This document shows, one piece after another, positions 50,161 to 58,699 of a stretch of DNA of 64,000 nucleotides. The stretch comes from JAEXNA01 sp050486105 (GTDB lineage Bacteria > Vulcanimicrobiota > Xenobia > Xenobiales > JADMJV01). Below the pieces are notes generated by a model. The model saw only the letters and a list, made by a program, of their open reading frames with translations, did no database searches and had not been told where the DNA came from. The stretch is taken from assembly GCA_050486105.1 (NCBI GenBank), contig JBJHCR010000003.1:1-64000 (forward strand), given 5' to 3'. How positions within the stretch are numbered: the first letter of the stretch is position 1; every line of letters begins with the position of its first letter. The translations under genes were made by a program, and so were the position numbers.

Positions 50161-51521
50161 CCAAGAGAAGGACGAGAGGTCGAGTTGCTAGGTCTTCTGC
50201 GCCGGACCGTCGCAAGAGCAAAGCCGGAAGAGCAGCATCCCCTCTCGTCCCCTTGATCGGCCTTTCGGATGGGAGCGTCACCGATCTTCCCGGCCTGGTT
50301 CCCTTGGCCAGGACCGGGAACGAGTTTCGTCCACCCAGGGACGAGGAGTTGGTCCTCCTTCCTAAGGATTCCGAACTTCAGTTTCTTCCTGACCGCAACG
50401 CTTTGTCGCGGACGGGGGAGGGTGAATTACTGGCCCTAGAAGGCTCGGCGGTAGCGGTGAGACTCCCTGCCGGATACACTCGGACGTTGCTGCCCGCCTA
50501 TCAGAAACTCGAGGACGCCCGGGATCGATACCTCCCGTTTTTCGGCTACACCGCGGTCTTCGCCCGAGGAGACGACCTGGTTTGTGCTGCCGTCCGCACT
50601 GAGGAGAGTTCCACCTGGCGACCTCAATCTTATCATCACGACAACCTCCCCGCAGACATTGAGGCTTTGAAAAGCAAGTTCCCAGGCAATCGAATTCTGC
50701 AGCAATTGCAAACTTGTGCTCTAGAATACGGGTGTTATAATGCTCAAAACGTTTTCCATCATCGCTGGGAAGGAGCGGTCACCGTTTCTCCGGCCTGCAA
50801 CGCCCAGTGCTTGGGATGCATCTCCCTACAGCCAGAGGATCTGCCTCCATCTCCTCAAGAGCGCTTCGTCTTTAAGCCCACTCTGAAAGAGATCATGGAA
50901 CTCGGTGCATACCATCTGAAAGCTCCTCGAGCCATTTTTTCTTTTGGGCAAGGCTGCGAAGGTGAGCCGCTCTTGGCCGGGGATCTGATTTCCGAGGCCG
51001 TGGCGAAACTCTCACCATTGGCCGATCGAGGTACGATCCATCTGAACACCAACGCCTCTTTGCCGAAGCAAGTCAAGAAGATCGTCGATGCGGGATTGGA
51101 CTCCATGAGGGTTTCGACGAATTCCTGTGTTCCCCAGAGTTACGAAACCTATTATCAGCCAAAAAGGTACAGTTTTGAGGCTCTTCGAGAGTCCATTCGA
51201 ATCGCCCGTCGGGCCGAGGTTTTTGTCTCCCTAAACCTTCTCATGATGCCAGGCTGGATCGATGCCGAGGATGAGTTTGAAGCTCTAGTTCGTTTTGTCC
51301 AAGACGAGGACGTGCAAATGATTCAACTCAGAACTCTCAATATCGATCCCGATCTCTACGCTCGACACGTCCCTGTTCCAAAAACTCAGCCCTTGGGAAT
51401 CCCCAAATTTTTGACCGAATTAAGAAAGCTTTGCCCCAACTTGATCTTGGGTAACCATTCGCCCCAGGTTCGGAAAGGGGAGGACCTCATTTCCACGAAT
51501 CGAGCCCCTAGAGTTCTATGA
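50157..51521 (+). CDS. Radical SAM protein with an uncharacterised N-terminal domain
   Basis: This 454-aa protein has the [4Fe-4S] motif CxxxCxxC as CNAQCLGC with C214, C218 and C221. Later, FSFGQGCEGEPLL corresponds to the GGE-type SAM-binding region, and LNTNASLPKQVKKIVDAGLDSMRVS to the core barrel strands. The first ~200 residues are unlike a normal radical SAM leader: a basic, Arg-rich tail and a beta-rich segment. No SPASM/twitch Cys cluster follows. Substrate is unknown. It overlaps rho and the kinase gene by 4 bp each, so all three are translationally coupled. Confidence 0.85.
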   Translation: MTKRRTRGRVARSSAPDRRKSKAGRAASPLVPLIGLSDGSVTDLPGLVPLARTGNEFRPPRDEELVLLPKDSELQFLPDRNALSRTGEGELLALEGSAVAVRLPAGYTRTLLPAYQKLEDARDRYLPFFGYTAVFARGDDLVCAAVRTEESSTWRPQSYHHDNLPADIEALKSKFPGNRILQQLQTCALEYGCYNAQNVFHHRWEGAVTVSPACNAQCLGCISLQPEDLPPSPQERFVFKPTLKEIMELGAYHLKAPRAIFSFGQGCEGEPLLAGDLISEAVAKLSPLADRGTIHLNTNASLPKQVKKIVDAGLDSMRVSTNSCVPQSYETYYQPKRYSFEALRESIRIARRAEVFVSLNLLMMPGWIDAEDEFEALVRFVQDEDVQMIQLRTLNIDPDLYARHVPVPKTQPLGIPKFLTELRKLCPNLILGNHSPQVRKGEDLISTNRAPRVL

Positions 51522-53503
51522 TCAACGCAACCATCGGACGATATCATATCATTGAAGAGCTTGGTCGCGGCGGGATGGGGGTCGTATATCATGGGCATGA
51601 CCCGCTCTTAGATAGACCGGCCGCTATCAAGATCCTGTCACAGCAGTTGGTAGGCAATCCCGAAGCGAAAGAGCGATTTTTGCGAGAGGCCCAAGCTGCA
51701 GCTCGTCTCAACCATCCGAACATCACGGCCATCTATGACATCTCAGAGCACGAAGGCATCTATTACCTGGTTTTTGAGTTCATAAACGGGACTGACCTCG
51801 ATGATTATCTAGAGAAACACAAGGGTCCTATGGAAGTGGCCAGAGCTCTGGAACTGTTTATTCCGCTTGCTCAAGCTTTGGATTACGCTCATCAGCACGG
51901 GATCGTTCACCGCGACGTAAAGCCGGGCAACGTCATGGTCACTGAAGAGGGGAAAGTGAAGGTGGCCGACTTTGGTATCGCCTGGGTTGAGATGTCTCAG
52001 ACACTGACTCAGCCGGGCCAAATGATCGGGAGTTGTTTTTATTTCTCACCCGAACAGGCCCGAGGAGAAAAGGTAGATCGGCGGGCTGACATCTACTCGT
52101 TGGGAATCGTCTTATATCAGATGTTGGCCGGGCGAGTGCCTTACCTAGCAGACAACCTGCCCGCCGTCATTCAGCAGCACCTCACCGCTCAACCACCACC
52201 GCTCCGGGAATTCAATCGAAAGGTCCCCCAAAGCGTAGAGGAAGCCGTGTTGAAGTGCATGGCTAAGGACCCGAGTGAGCGATTTCAGAGCGTTTCTGAG
52301 TTGATCAAGTCGCTGCAGACCGAAGAGGTTCCTGAGGACCTGTACAAGACCAACATCAGTCCATCTGAGGCGGCACTTCACAATATTCTGGGCAACAACT
52401 ACTACAAGCAAGGGAAGCTTGACCTTGCCATCATGGAATGGCGCAAGGCCACCGTTTTGGATCCTTACAACGCCCTGACCCACAACAACCTAGGCACGGC
52501 CTTGGATGGTCTTGGGAAACTCGGTGAGGCGGTCGACGAATACCAAAAGGCTGTCAAGTTGAATCCCAACAACTTTGTGGCCCACTACAATATGGGCTCG
52601 GCCTATTATCGCCAAGGTCAGATAGATCAATCTATCGAGGAGTACCGCAAGGTTACCGTCCTCAACCCAAAATTTGCTCCTGCCTACTATAATTTGGGCA
52701 ACGGGTTCTACCAACAAGAGAAGGTCGATGCTGCCATTGAAGAATGGCAGAAGGCTCTCATGCTGAACCCTCAGTTTGCCGAGGTTCACTATAATCTAGG
52801 GAACGCCTTTCATGCGAAAGGACGCAAGGAAGAGGCGATCAAACACTGGGAGAAAGCCCTAGAGCTCGACCCTCAGTTTGCCGTGGCTCTCTACAACTTA
52901 GGAACCATTCAACTTGAAAAAGGCGATCTCGAGGGAGCCTTGGAACTGTGGAACAAGAGCATTGAGATCAATCCGAATTTCGCTCAGGCCCACTACAATA
53001 TTGGCAACATGCATTACGAGCACGGGAATATCGACCAGGCGATCTCTGAGTGGGAGAAAGCGGCCAATTCTGAGCATGGTTTTTGGCAGGCCCACAACAA
53101 TCTCGGCAATGCCTATTATCAGCGCTCCCAATTTGATGATGCCATCAACCAATGGCAGAAGACGGTGCAATTTCAGCCTGATTTTTGGCCTGCTCATTGG
53201 AATTTGGCCAACACTTTCTTCTATCACCGGGGGCAACTCGAAGAGGCTATCGTGGGATGGCAGACGGTTACCCAGATCGAGTCCAATCATTGGCCTTCCT
53301 ACTACAATTTGGGTGAAGCTTACTTAGAGCAAGGGAAGATAGAACTTGCTATACTCGAGTGGGACAAAGTGGTTCAGTTGAATCCAGGTTTCTGGCACGT
53401 GTACCATAATTTGGGAACTCTATTCTATCAGCGCGGGAAGCTTGACCAGGCCATTGCTTACTGGACGCGGGCAATCGGATTGATGCTTTTTCCGTGGAAG
53501 TAG
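51518..53503 (+). CDS. Ser/Thr protein kinase with an 11-unit TPR tail
   Basis: This 661-aa protein has a PknB-type kinase domain (about residues 7-275): P-loop LGRGGMGVVYH, VAIK-type lysine (AAIK), catalytic HRDVKPGN, DFG, and SPEQARGE in place of APE. The activation segment shows Ser/Thr residues, so the kinase looks active. There is no transmembrane helix. From about 286 to the end are 11 TPR units, each close to AxYNLGxxxxxxGxxxxAIxEWxKAxxLxPx. Many have a Trp (W) where the TPR consensus is Tyr, an unusual aromatic pattern. The TPRs probably dock substrates. It follows the radical SAM gene with 4 bp overlap. Confidence 0.92.
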   Translation: MINATIGRYHIIEELGRGGMGVVYHGHDPLLDRPAAIKILSQQLVGNPEAKERFLREAQAAARLNHPNITAIYDISEHEGIYYLVFEFINGTDLDDYLEKHKGPMEVARALELFIPLAQALDYAHQHGIVHRDVKPGNVMVTEEGKVKVADFGIAWVEMSQTLTQPGQMIGSCFYFSPEQARGEKVDRRADIYSLGIVLYQMLAGRVPYLADNLPAVIQQHLTAQPPPLREFNRKVPQSVEEAVLKCMAKDPSERFQSVSELIKSLQTEEVPEDLYKTNISPSEAALHNILGNNYYKQGKLDLAIMEWRKATVLDPYNALTHNNLGTALDGLGKLGEAVDEYQKAVKLNPNNFVAHYNMGSAYYRQGQIDQSIEEYRKVTVLNPKFAPAYYNLGNGFYQQEKVDAAIEEWQKALMLNPQFAEVHYNLGNAFHAKGRKEEAIKHWEKALELDPQFAVALYNLGTIQLEKGDLEGALELWNKSIEINPNFAQAHYNIGNMHYEHGNIDQAISEWEKAANSEHGFWQAHNNLGNAYYQRSQFDDAINQWQKTVQFQPDFWPAHWNLANTFFYHRGQLEEAIVGWQTVTQIESNHWPSYYNLGEAYLEQGKIELAILEWDKVVQLNPGFWHVYHNLGTLFYQRGKLDQAIAYWTRAIGLMLFPWK

Positions 53504-53528
53504 ATGTTGGCATTGAGAGGACGATCGG

Positions 53529-54239
53529 ATGAATACACAGGACGAGATTAAGGCGCGCTTGGAAGTGGCTCAACTCTACGAAGAGATGGGTCAAACCGCT
53601 AAGGCGGTGAACTACTATATTGCTGCAGCAGAGATCGCCCTCAAAGGTCGGCTTTTCACCCGGGGGAAAGAGTTCTTAGACAAAGTACTCACCCTTGACC
53701 CTGGCAACGAGAAGGCTAAGAGTTATTTGCAGCGTCTGCAGCAACACTTGGCCAGCGTGGAGGGAGGGGGCGGACAACCTGGAGATCAAGCCGCAGCACC
53801 TGGGTCGAGTTCTGCCGTGGCACAGACTCCCGTTGCCAATGGAAAGCTCACCATACCAACACCCGCTCTGTATTTGAGGAGTGACCAGATCGGGGCCATC
53901 CTGGCTCAGGTCTCATCGGCTCCCAACGCCAAGTTTTTCCCCTACACTCCTCTGCCGAAAATCGATCAACGGGCCATTGAGCAGAAGGCGCAAGCCTTGG
54001 AGGCCAAGCGCGAGCAAGAGCGAGCCAAGGAACGAACAGCAGTAGAGTCTGCCTTCGGAAATAGGCCACGTCCTGAGTTCAGTGCTGGTGGAGGTATTCT
54101 CGATCAAGTCAAGAGATCGGGCCGAAGCGCGAAGAAAGACAATGAGCCTGAAGCTGATGATGCTGGGCGGCGTCGGGGTCGTCGAGGAGGCAACCAGAGT
54201 CTCGCGGATCGGATCGCCCGAAAGATTCAGGGCTCTTAA
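53529..54239 (+). CDS. TPR-like protein downstream of the kinase
   Basis: This 236-aa protein has an N-terminal TPR-like pair (AQLYEEMGQTAKAVNYYIAAAE, FLDKVLTLDPGNEKAKSYL), a Gly/Ala/Gln-rich linker (about 78-98), a conserved-looking middle (YLRSDQIGAILAQVSSAPNA) and a basic C-terminal tail (GRRRGRRGGNQSLADRIARKI). It follows the kinase gene by 25 bp on the same strand. It may be a kinase partner or substrate; that is inference. Confidence 0.65.
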   Translation: MNTQDEIKARLEVAQLYEEMGQTAKAVNYYIAAAEIALKGRLFTRGKEFLDKVLTLDPGNEKAKSYLQRLQQHLASVEGGGGQPGDQAAAPGSSSAVAQTPVANGKLTIPTPALYLRSDQIGAILAQVSSAPNAKFFPYTPLPKIDQRAIEQKAQALEAKREQERAKERTAVESAFGNRPRPEFSAGGGILDQVKRSGRSAKKDNEPEADDAGRRRGRRGGNQSLADRIARKIQGS

Positions 54240-54247
54240 GACCTGGC

Positions 54248-54282
54248 AGTCTCGCATCAGCTAAGGATCTGGGCCGGGGCGT
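54248..54282. repeat. Decayed short copy of sequence found at 55625-55684
   Basis: AGTCTCGCATCAGCT (54248-54262) is identical to 55625-55639. The following 18-mer (54265-54282, ending GGGCCGGGGCGT) matches 55667-55684 at 17 of 18 positions. Two bases separate the blocks here, against 27 there, so this copy carries a deletion of about 25 bp. Confidence 0.8.
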
Positions 54283-54333
54283 AACGGGTACCTCGAGTTC
54301 AACTTTCCCTGTCTCACCAGCCCAAAGAAGCGG

Positions 54334-55314
54334 CTATCCGTGCCCGGCGCCAACCGGCTCCCTGGCATTTTGCACCGCCATGGCCATCAGAGTCACCATG
54401 TGATGCATCAGGGCATTGATGTGAATGGCGGTGACCATAGCCGGATCCAGGTGAGGCACGAAGCAGACGATGTCTCCGCCCACCATATCGAGACCCTTGA
54501 GGCCCAGGAGGATCTGCATCACCTCGTTCATCGACATGCCGCCCGCCTCGGGGTCCGCCACTGCGGGGGCTTCGGCCAGCGTGAGCACGTCGAGATCGAA
54601 GGTTAGGAAGTAGGGCTGGTCGTCGAGCACTCGCCGGATCTCCTTGAGCGTGGCCGGAATGCCGATCTCCAGGGTCTCCTCGAGGCGCATCATCCGAAAG
54701 CCGGCCTGTTCGGCGAAGGCATCCATATCTGGAGACAGCGATGGTCCGTTCAGACCCACCATAATACTCCGCTTGGGATCGATCAGGCCTTCTTCCACGG
54801 CAATGGCGCACCAGTTGCCGGCATGGCAGTGCAGGCCCATGGCGTCACCGTAGCAATCGGTGTGCGAGTCGAAGTGGAGCACGCCGACTGGGCCTTTTCG
54901 ACGGGACTTCGGTCCGGCGATGGCCCGCAGAACCGGCAAGGTGCATCCGTGGTCGCCGCCGATGGTGAAAGGCCGCGTTCCCTTGAGATCGAGTTGGTGA
55001 TACCAAGCCTCGATTTCGTGCACCACGACATCACAGTTGAGATTGGTGATCGGGACGTCGCCGAAGTCCCGGATGCTGGCGATCTGGGCCGCGCTGACGC
55101 CAAACTCTCGGTGCATCCGTGCATAGGGCTTAGAGCGATGGCGCACTGCTCGGGGGGCGAGATACTGGGTGCGCTCCATCGGATTATGCGACCAGGGCAA
55201 CCCCACCAAAGCGATCTCAGCGTCGTCCCCTAGAGCGGCAAGTGGACACCCCATGAATGTTGGGATGCCCTCCCAATAAAATAGACTGCTAACTGCTCCG
55301 TCAAGATTCATCAT
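54334..55314 (-). CDS. Ureohydrolase family protein (agmatinase/arginase-like)
   Basis: This 326-aa protein has GGAGG before its ATG. The manganese-binding motifs of the arginase/agmatinase/guanidinobutyrase family are present: IGGDHG, HFDSHTDCY and TFDLDVLTLAEAP. The family hydrolyses guanidino compounds to urea plus an amine. Which substrate is unclear: the region after FDLDVL (usually DPAFAPG) is altered to TLAEAPAVADPEAGGM. No spermidine or arginine genes are adjacent. It stands between two copies of a decayed fragment and may be part of an old duplication. Confidence 0.85.
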   Translation of the reverse strand: MMNLDGAVSSLFYWEGIPTFMGCPLAALGDDAEIALVGLPWSHNPMERTQYLAPRAVRHRSKPYARMHREFGVSAAQIASIRDFGDVPITNLNCDVVVHEIEAWYHQLDLKGTRPFTIGGDHGCTLPVLRAIAGPKSRRKGPVGVLHFDSHTDCYGDAMGLHCHAGNWCAIAVEEGLIDPKRSIMVGLNGPSLSPDMDAFAEQAGFRMMRLEETLEIGIPATLKEIRRVLDDQPYFLTFDLDVLTLAEAPAVADPEAGGMSMNEVMQILLGLKGLDMVGGDIVCFVPHLDPAMVTAIHINALMHHMVTLMAMAVQNAREPVGAGHG

Positions 55315-55448
55315 CCACCTCCGATTGGAGCAGATTTCGAAATGTTAAGTCTCGGTCCTTCCGGGGTGAAACGTAGGGCGTTGACGATATTCGAAATTAG
55401 GGTACGGCTGCCACGAAACGCGTCGTGTGGGACAGGCAAGGTTGCTGA

Positions 55449-55790
55449 TCATGGCCTCGTTCTCACCAGCACCATGCTGAGCTCATCGGAGTAGACGAGC
55501 TCCCAACCGTCGGCCACGAGTTTTTGGGCCAGGGCGTTCTCGGTCTCCGTGTGTCGCAGCAAGAAAGCACCAACCTTGTATTTCGCGAGCATCTCGGACC
55601 GCGGATCTCCGAGCATGGCCTGATAGTCTCGCATCAGCTCGGGAGAATAGGTCTCGGAAACGCTGTGGATCAGGGCCGGGGCGTCCCGGTAGACCAGATA
55701 GGCGCCTTGCTCAATGCTGTTGAAAAGGACGTCTCCGTCCGAAAGCGCGGTGTTACCATCTCGGTATCCAGGGGACTGTTTGGTGAAGAA
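55449..55790 (-). pseudogene. C-terminal remnant of a GT-C-type membrane glycosyltransferase
   Basis: Only about 113 codons remain, with no start codon. The reading starts FFTKQSPGYRDG and continues VLFNSIEQGAYLVYRD, ELMRDYQAM, KYKVGAFLLRH and WELVYSDELSMVLVR before the stop. The pattern fits the extracytoplasmic tail of PMT/DUF2029-like glycosyltransferases (the usual form is FNxYxxGGYLxW..., ...LxxYxVDxxLL..., W...Y.D..A.V). Everything upstream of residue FFTK is gone, next to the palindrome at 55832-55858. Hence a truncated gene, not functional. Confidence 0.6.
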
Positions 55791-55831
55791 TCGGGTTGTC
55801 GAAGGGGATCATTCCCACCAGGGCGGAAAAT

Positions 55832-55858
55832 CTGGCCAGATCCTAAGGATCTGGCCAG
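55832..55858. repeat. Perfect 12-bp palindrome between two gene fragments
   Basis: CTGGCCAGATCC and GGATCTGGCCAG surround three bases. It marks the junction between the glycosyltransferase remnant and the ureohydrolase remnant, and contains the stop of the latter. It could be a terminator stem or a recombination scar. Confidence 0.7.
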
Positions 55859-56020
55859 GCGCTCGAGTGGTCTCCACCGATGGCGATTGGAGTGATGCCG
55901 GCCTCGAAGACCTTGATGAAGTAATTCTTGAAGTCCTCAGCGGCCAAGTCCGGGTGCATGACATTCTCCGGTTGATCCGGGTCGTAGTCTTGTCGGTGCA
56001 GTCCCGAAGAGTAACATGGC
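55843..56020 (-). pseudogene. N-terminal-region remnant of a second ureohydrolase
   Basis: A coding-like stretch reads HRQDYDPDQPENVMHPD, FKNYFIKVFEAGITPIAIGGDHS, then ends at a TAG in the palindrome. AIGGDHS is the first metal-binding motif of the arginase/agmatinase family, but the HFDxHxD and DxD motifs that should follow are absent. Upstream of about 56020 the reading loses protein character. It is therefore a fragment. The neighbouring intact ureohydrolase is only distantly similar (TIGGDHG), so this was a different paralogue. Confidence 0.6.
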
Positions 56021-56023
56021 TCA

Positions 56024-56052
56024 GGCCGCTGGTTTCGGCCAGCGGCCGAAAC
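56024..56052. repeat. Nested GC-rich inverted repeats after the exported-protein gene
   Basis: GGCCGCTGG (56024-56032) pairs with CCAGCGGCC (56039-56047), and GTTTCGGCC (56032-56040) pairs with GGCCGAAAC (56044-56052), so two alternative hairpins share bases. It lies downstream of the gene ending at 56103 on the minus strand and may act in termination, although no T-run follows. Confidence 0.5.
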
Positions 56053-56102
56053 GGAAAGACCTCTGAATGCGACGGAACCTCCGCCAGTGGCGGCAGTAAA
56101 AC

Positions 56103-56906
56103 CTATCGAATGTCTTCGGCGGGCAGATGCCTCAAGATCGGCCTGCCTCGGACTCGAAACCCGTCCACTGGAGCATAATTCGAACGGACCAGAAGAACGG
56201 CTCGCTGATCGAATGGGCCTGAGACCGCGAACTGATAGGGGGTCTGCACTTCGATCACTCCCCATTGCAGGCTGTACCATCCATAGTCGTCCCGTAGGAG
56301 GCGGCGCTCTCGGCTCCAGGTCTGCACCCTGTTGCCGAGTTGCTCGAGCTCAAGTTTGGGCAGACTTCCGGGGGCCTCGACCGGTTCAAAGAGCATGATT
56401 TGAAGGCAAGGATTAGGGCCGGACAGCAGTCCCAGGGGGTAGCCTGGTAAAGGCAGTCCAATGCTCGCTTCCGTTTCCGTGTATTGGTAAACCACGAAGC
56501 TTGGACCGTCTTCCGACAGGCGAACAGGAGGCCTGACAAACTGCCGATTTCGAACCTGGGCCGTGCCCCAGTTGGCGTGCTCAAGTGTTTTTAACCGAAA
56601 TTCGTCGTCGACCACTTCGTTGCCGTCGAGGTCGATGGCAAAGCCACTGGAAAAGAGATCTCCTTCCCTGAGCTTGCCGTCGTGCTCTCCGCTCACCACC
56701 ACTCCTTCAATGGGAATAGGGCAGAAATCCGGGGTATATCTCGGCAAGGTTTCCCAGGTGAGCTCAAAGATGCGAGTCTGCGAGTCAGGGCTGGTCTGGA
56801 CGAGTTCCAATTTGCCGGGCGGTTCGCTATCCTCAGCTTGGGCAAAGCCAGGGCCTGAGAAAGCAAACGCGAGAGCCAGGATGAAAAACAGTCTTATGGG
56901 CTTCAT
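56103..56906 (-). CDS. Exported protein, unknown
   Basis: I place the start at ATG 56906, which overlaps the DAHP synthase stop by 4 bp (ATGA) and begins a clear signal peptide (KPIRLFFILALAFAF) with a likely cleavage after AQA. The mature ~243 residues look beta-rich, with IEGVVVSGEHDGKLREGDLF and several Tyr/Trp-containing strands (YGWYSLQWGVIEV). No known domain is visible. Probably periplasmic or secreted. Its coupling to an aromatic-biosynthesis gene is unexplained. Confidence 0.65.
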   Translation of the reverse strand: MKPIRLFFILALAFAFSGPGFAQAEDSEPPGKLELVQTSPDSQTRIFELTWETLPRYTPDFCPIPIEGVVVSGEHDGKLREGDLFSSGFAIDLDGNEVVDDEFRLKTLEHANWGTAQVRNRQFVRPPVRLSEDGPSFVVYQYTETEASIGLPLPGYPLGLLSGPNPCLQIMLFEPVEAPGSLPKLELEQLGNRVQTWSRERRLLRDDYGWYSLQWGVIEVQTPYQFAVSGPFDQRAVLLVRSNYAPVDGFRVRGRPILRHLPAEDIR

Positions 56907-58057
56907 GGGGTGCAGACCTCGGAACATTGCTCCCGCTCTAAAAAGTATTGGTCTGTTCTTTCCTGGAGCGGGGCCACGTGCTCTTCGTAAGCCAGAATAG
57001 CCTTAAGGGCGGTTTCCAGAGGCTCCATGGCAAGAGCCTGTCGAGCGTCACAGAGTTGGACTTTACGGAAGGCTTCCTCATGGATGGTTTCCACCAGCAG
57101 GGCGGCTGGACGGTAGGCCAGGCTTGCTAGCATGTTCGCAATCACCAGTCGGTCGTCCCCAGCGGCGTGACTGGGATCGAAGAGAATGGGAAGGACCGTC
57201 TGGTTGCGAGCATAGGTCATGACGTTAAAGTCAGGCGTGAATCGGTTGTAGCCTCGATTGGCGAACATGGTTTTGACTCCGCGTTCACACAGCATGATGT
57301 TGAGATTGCCTCGATTGGCGATGTATTCTGCGGCGTTGAACCATTCTGCAGCATCGTTCCCGAAGCCTCGCTTTAATATGACGGGCTTGCCAGTGTCGCC
57401 GACGGCCTCCAGGAGCTTGAAATCCTGGGCGTTGCGGGTGCCGATCTGAAAGGCATCCACATGGCTGGTGAGTTGCTCCACCAGGGTATGGTCCAAGACT
57501 TCGGAAACGTAAGGCAAGCCGGTCTCTTCGCGGACCCGATCCAGCATCTGGATCCCCTCCATGCCTAAGCCTCGGAAATCTGTGGGCCGGGTTCTGGGCT
57601 TGAAAGCGCCAGCCCTAAGCATAACTCGATCTCTTATTTTCAGTCGGTCGGCAAGATTGGCAATCTTGTCAGCAGCCGTGCTGATCTGTTCTTGGGATTG
57701 CACCGAGTCTGGGCCGATCACGAAAAGGCATGGACCTGCACCAAACTTCCGAATCAAGCCGTCAGGTCCCGGTATTTCCACCACCCGAGAGGGGATCTGC
57801 ACTCTTTCCTTGTCTTCGGAGTACACTCGCCGGGCAATGTTCTTAAAAGATGAGGAGATCCGCCAGATGCGACCTACCCCAGGCAAGCTCTTCAAATACT
57901 CGATATGATTGGCCAACTGTCGAGGGTCACCGATGATGTGAATGGTGTCTACCGGTCCACTACCTCGAATGGACTCCAATCGGTTCCCGTAACTCTGAGC
58001 CAACTCGTTAATCTGAGCGTAGCTTTGGTCTCTACCTTTTTCAATCTCTATGATCAC
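56903..58057 (-). CDS. aroF: 3-deoxy-7-phosphoheptulonate (DAHP) synthase
   Basis: This 384-aa protein has an N-terminal ferredoxin-like regulatory part (about residues 1-75), then the class I-beta/KDO8PS-type barrel: GPDSVQS (the common GPCSVES), RAGAFKPRTRPTDFRGLGMEGI, KPVILKRGF, MLCERGVKTMF and FDPSHAAGDD. It condenses PEP and erythrose 4-phosphate, the first step of the shikimate pathway. The Cys of GPCSVES is Asp here, an unusual change near the active site. It is about 40 residues longer than the common 338-340 aa because of its C-terminal tail. It overlaps both neighbours by 4 bp. Confidence 0.92.
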   Translation of the reverse strand: MIIEIEKGRDQSYAQINELAQSYGNRLESIRGSGPVDTIHIIGDPRQLANHIEYLKSLPGVGRIWRISSSFKNIARRVYSEDKERVQIPSRVVEIPGPDGLIRKFGAGPCLFVIGPDSVQSQEQISTAADKIANLADRLKIRDRVMLRAGAFKPRTRPTDFRGLGMEGIQMLDRVREETGLPYVSEVLDHTLVEQLTSHVDAFQIGTRNAQDFKLLEAVGDTGKPVILKRGFGNDAAEWFNAAEYIANRGNLNIMLCERGVKTMFANRGYNRFTPDFNVMTYARNQTVLPILFDPSHAAGDDRLVIANMLASLAYRPAALLVETIHEEAFRKVQLCDARQALAMEPLETALKAILAYEEHVAPLQERTDQYFLEREQCSEVCTP

Positions 58058-58698
58058 TGGTCTTTGGACTCCTTGCTTGAGTGGAGGGTGAGCAACTGTC
58101 CCAAAGTGCGCTCGGCCTCTCCTCGGCGTTTAGAAATATGTTCTCTGATTCTAAAAAAGTGGTCGCCTAAGTCTTCGAAAAGGGCTTGGTTTTCTACTAG
58201 GGTCAAGGCAAGGGGTTGCACTCCGATTCCCTCGAGAAGTTCGTCTTCGGTCAAGGAAACAGCCAATTGCAGACTCTCCAACAGCGACTCCGCGCTGGAG
58301 CGATTTGGGTCTTGGCACTGCTGAGCCTTGAGGTTAGCATCCTGGGCGGCCTTTTCCACTTGCTCGGTGGACAGTTTTCGCATATGGGCCAGAATGCGAA
58401 GCTGGATCGACAGTTGGCGAAGGAAGGTCGCTCTGGTGTCGCGCTGGTCTGGAGTCGCTCCGGCCGACAGGGGATCTGTTCCAGGCATCGGTGGGGGAGG
58501 AGCGGTGGCGTCCCAAATCTCGAGGGCCGCTTCCACCACTAGGCAAAGCCTCTTGAGTTCCGCTTGGAAGAGGATCTGATCCGGATTGCTCTGCTGGCGC
58601 AGAGCCGACTCCAGCTTGTTCCAGATGGTGAGAGCCTTGGCTTTGTCTTTGTCCACACCTTGGCCGGTGGGTTGGAGGGGGTTGTGAAAGAATTGCAC
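58054..58698 (-). CDS. Helical protein of unknown function
   Basis: I start this gene at GTG 58698, with AGGAAGG at good spacing, instead of the longer open frame to 58899. The first 67 residues of the longer frame lie antisense to a decayed RND-transporter fragment. The 214-aa product is nearly all helix, Gln/Leu/Glu-rich, with a Pro-rich loop (ATAPPPPMPG). No domain recognised. It overlaps the DAHP synthase gene by 4 bp, so the two are co-translated. Confidence 0.6.
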   Translation of the reverse strand: MQFFHNPLQPTGQGVDKDKAKALTIWNKLESALRQQSNPDQILFQAELKRLCLVVEAALEIWDATAPPPPMPGTDPLSAGATPDQRDTRATFLRQLSIQLRILAHMRKLSTEQVEKAAQDANLKAQQCQDPNRSSAESLLESLQLAVSLTEDELLEGIGVQPLALTLVENQALFEDLGDHFFRIREHISKRRGEAERTLGQLLTLHSSKESKDQ

Positions 58699-58699
58699 T

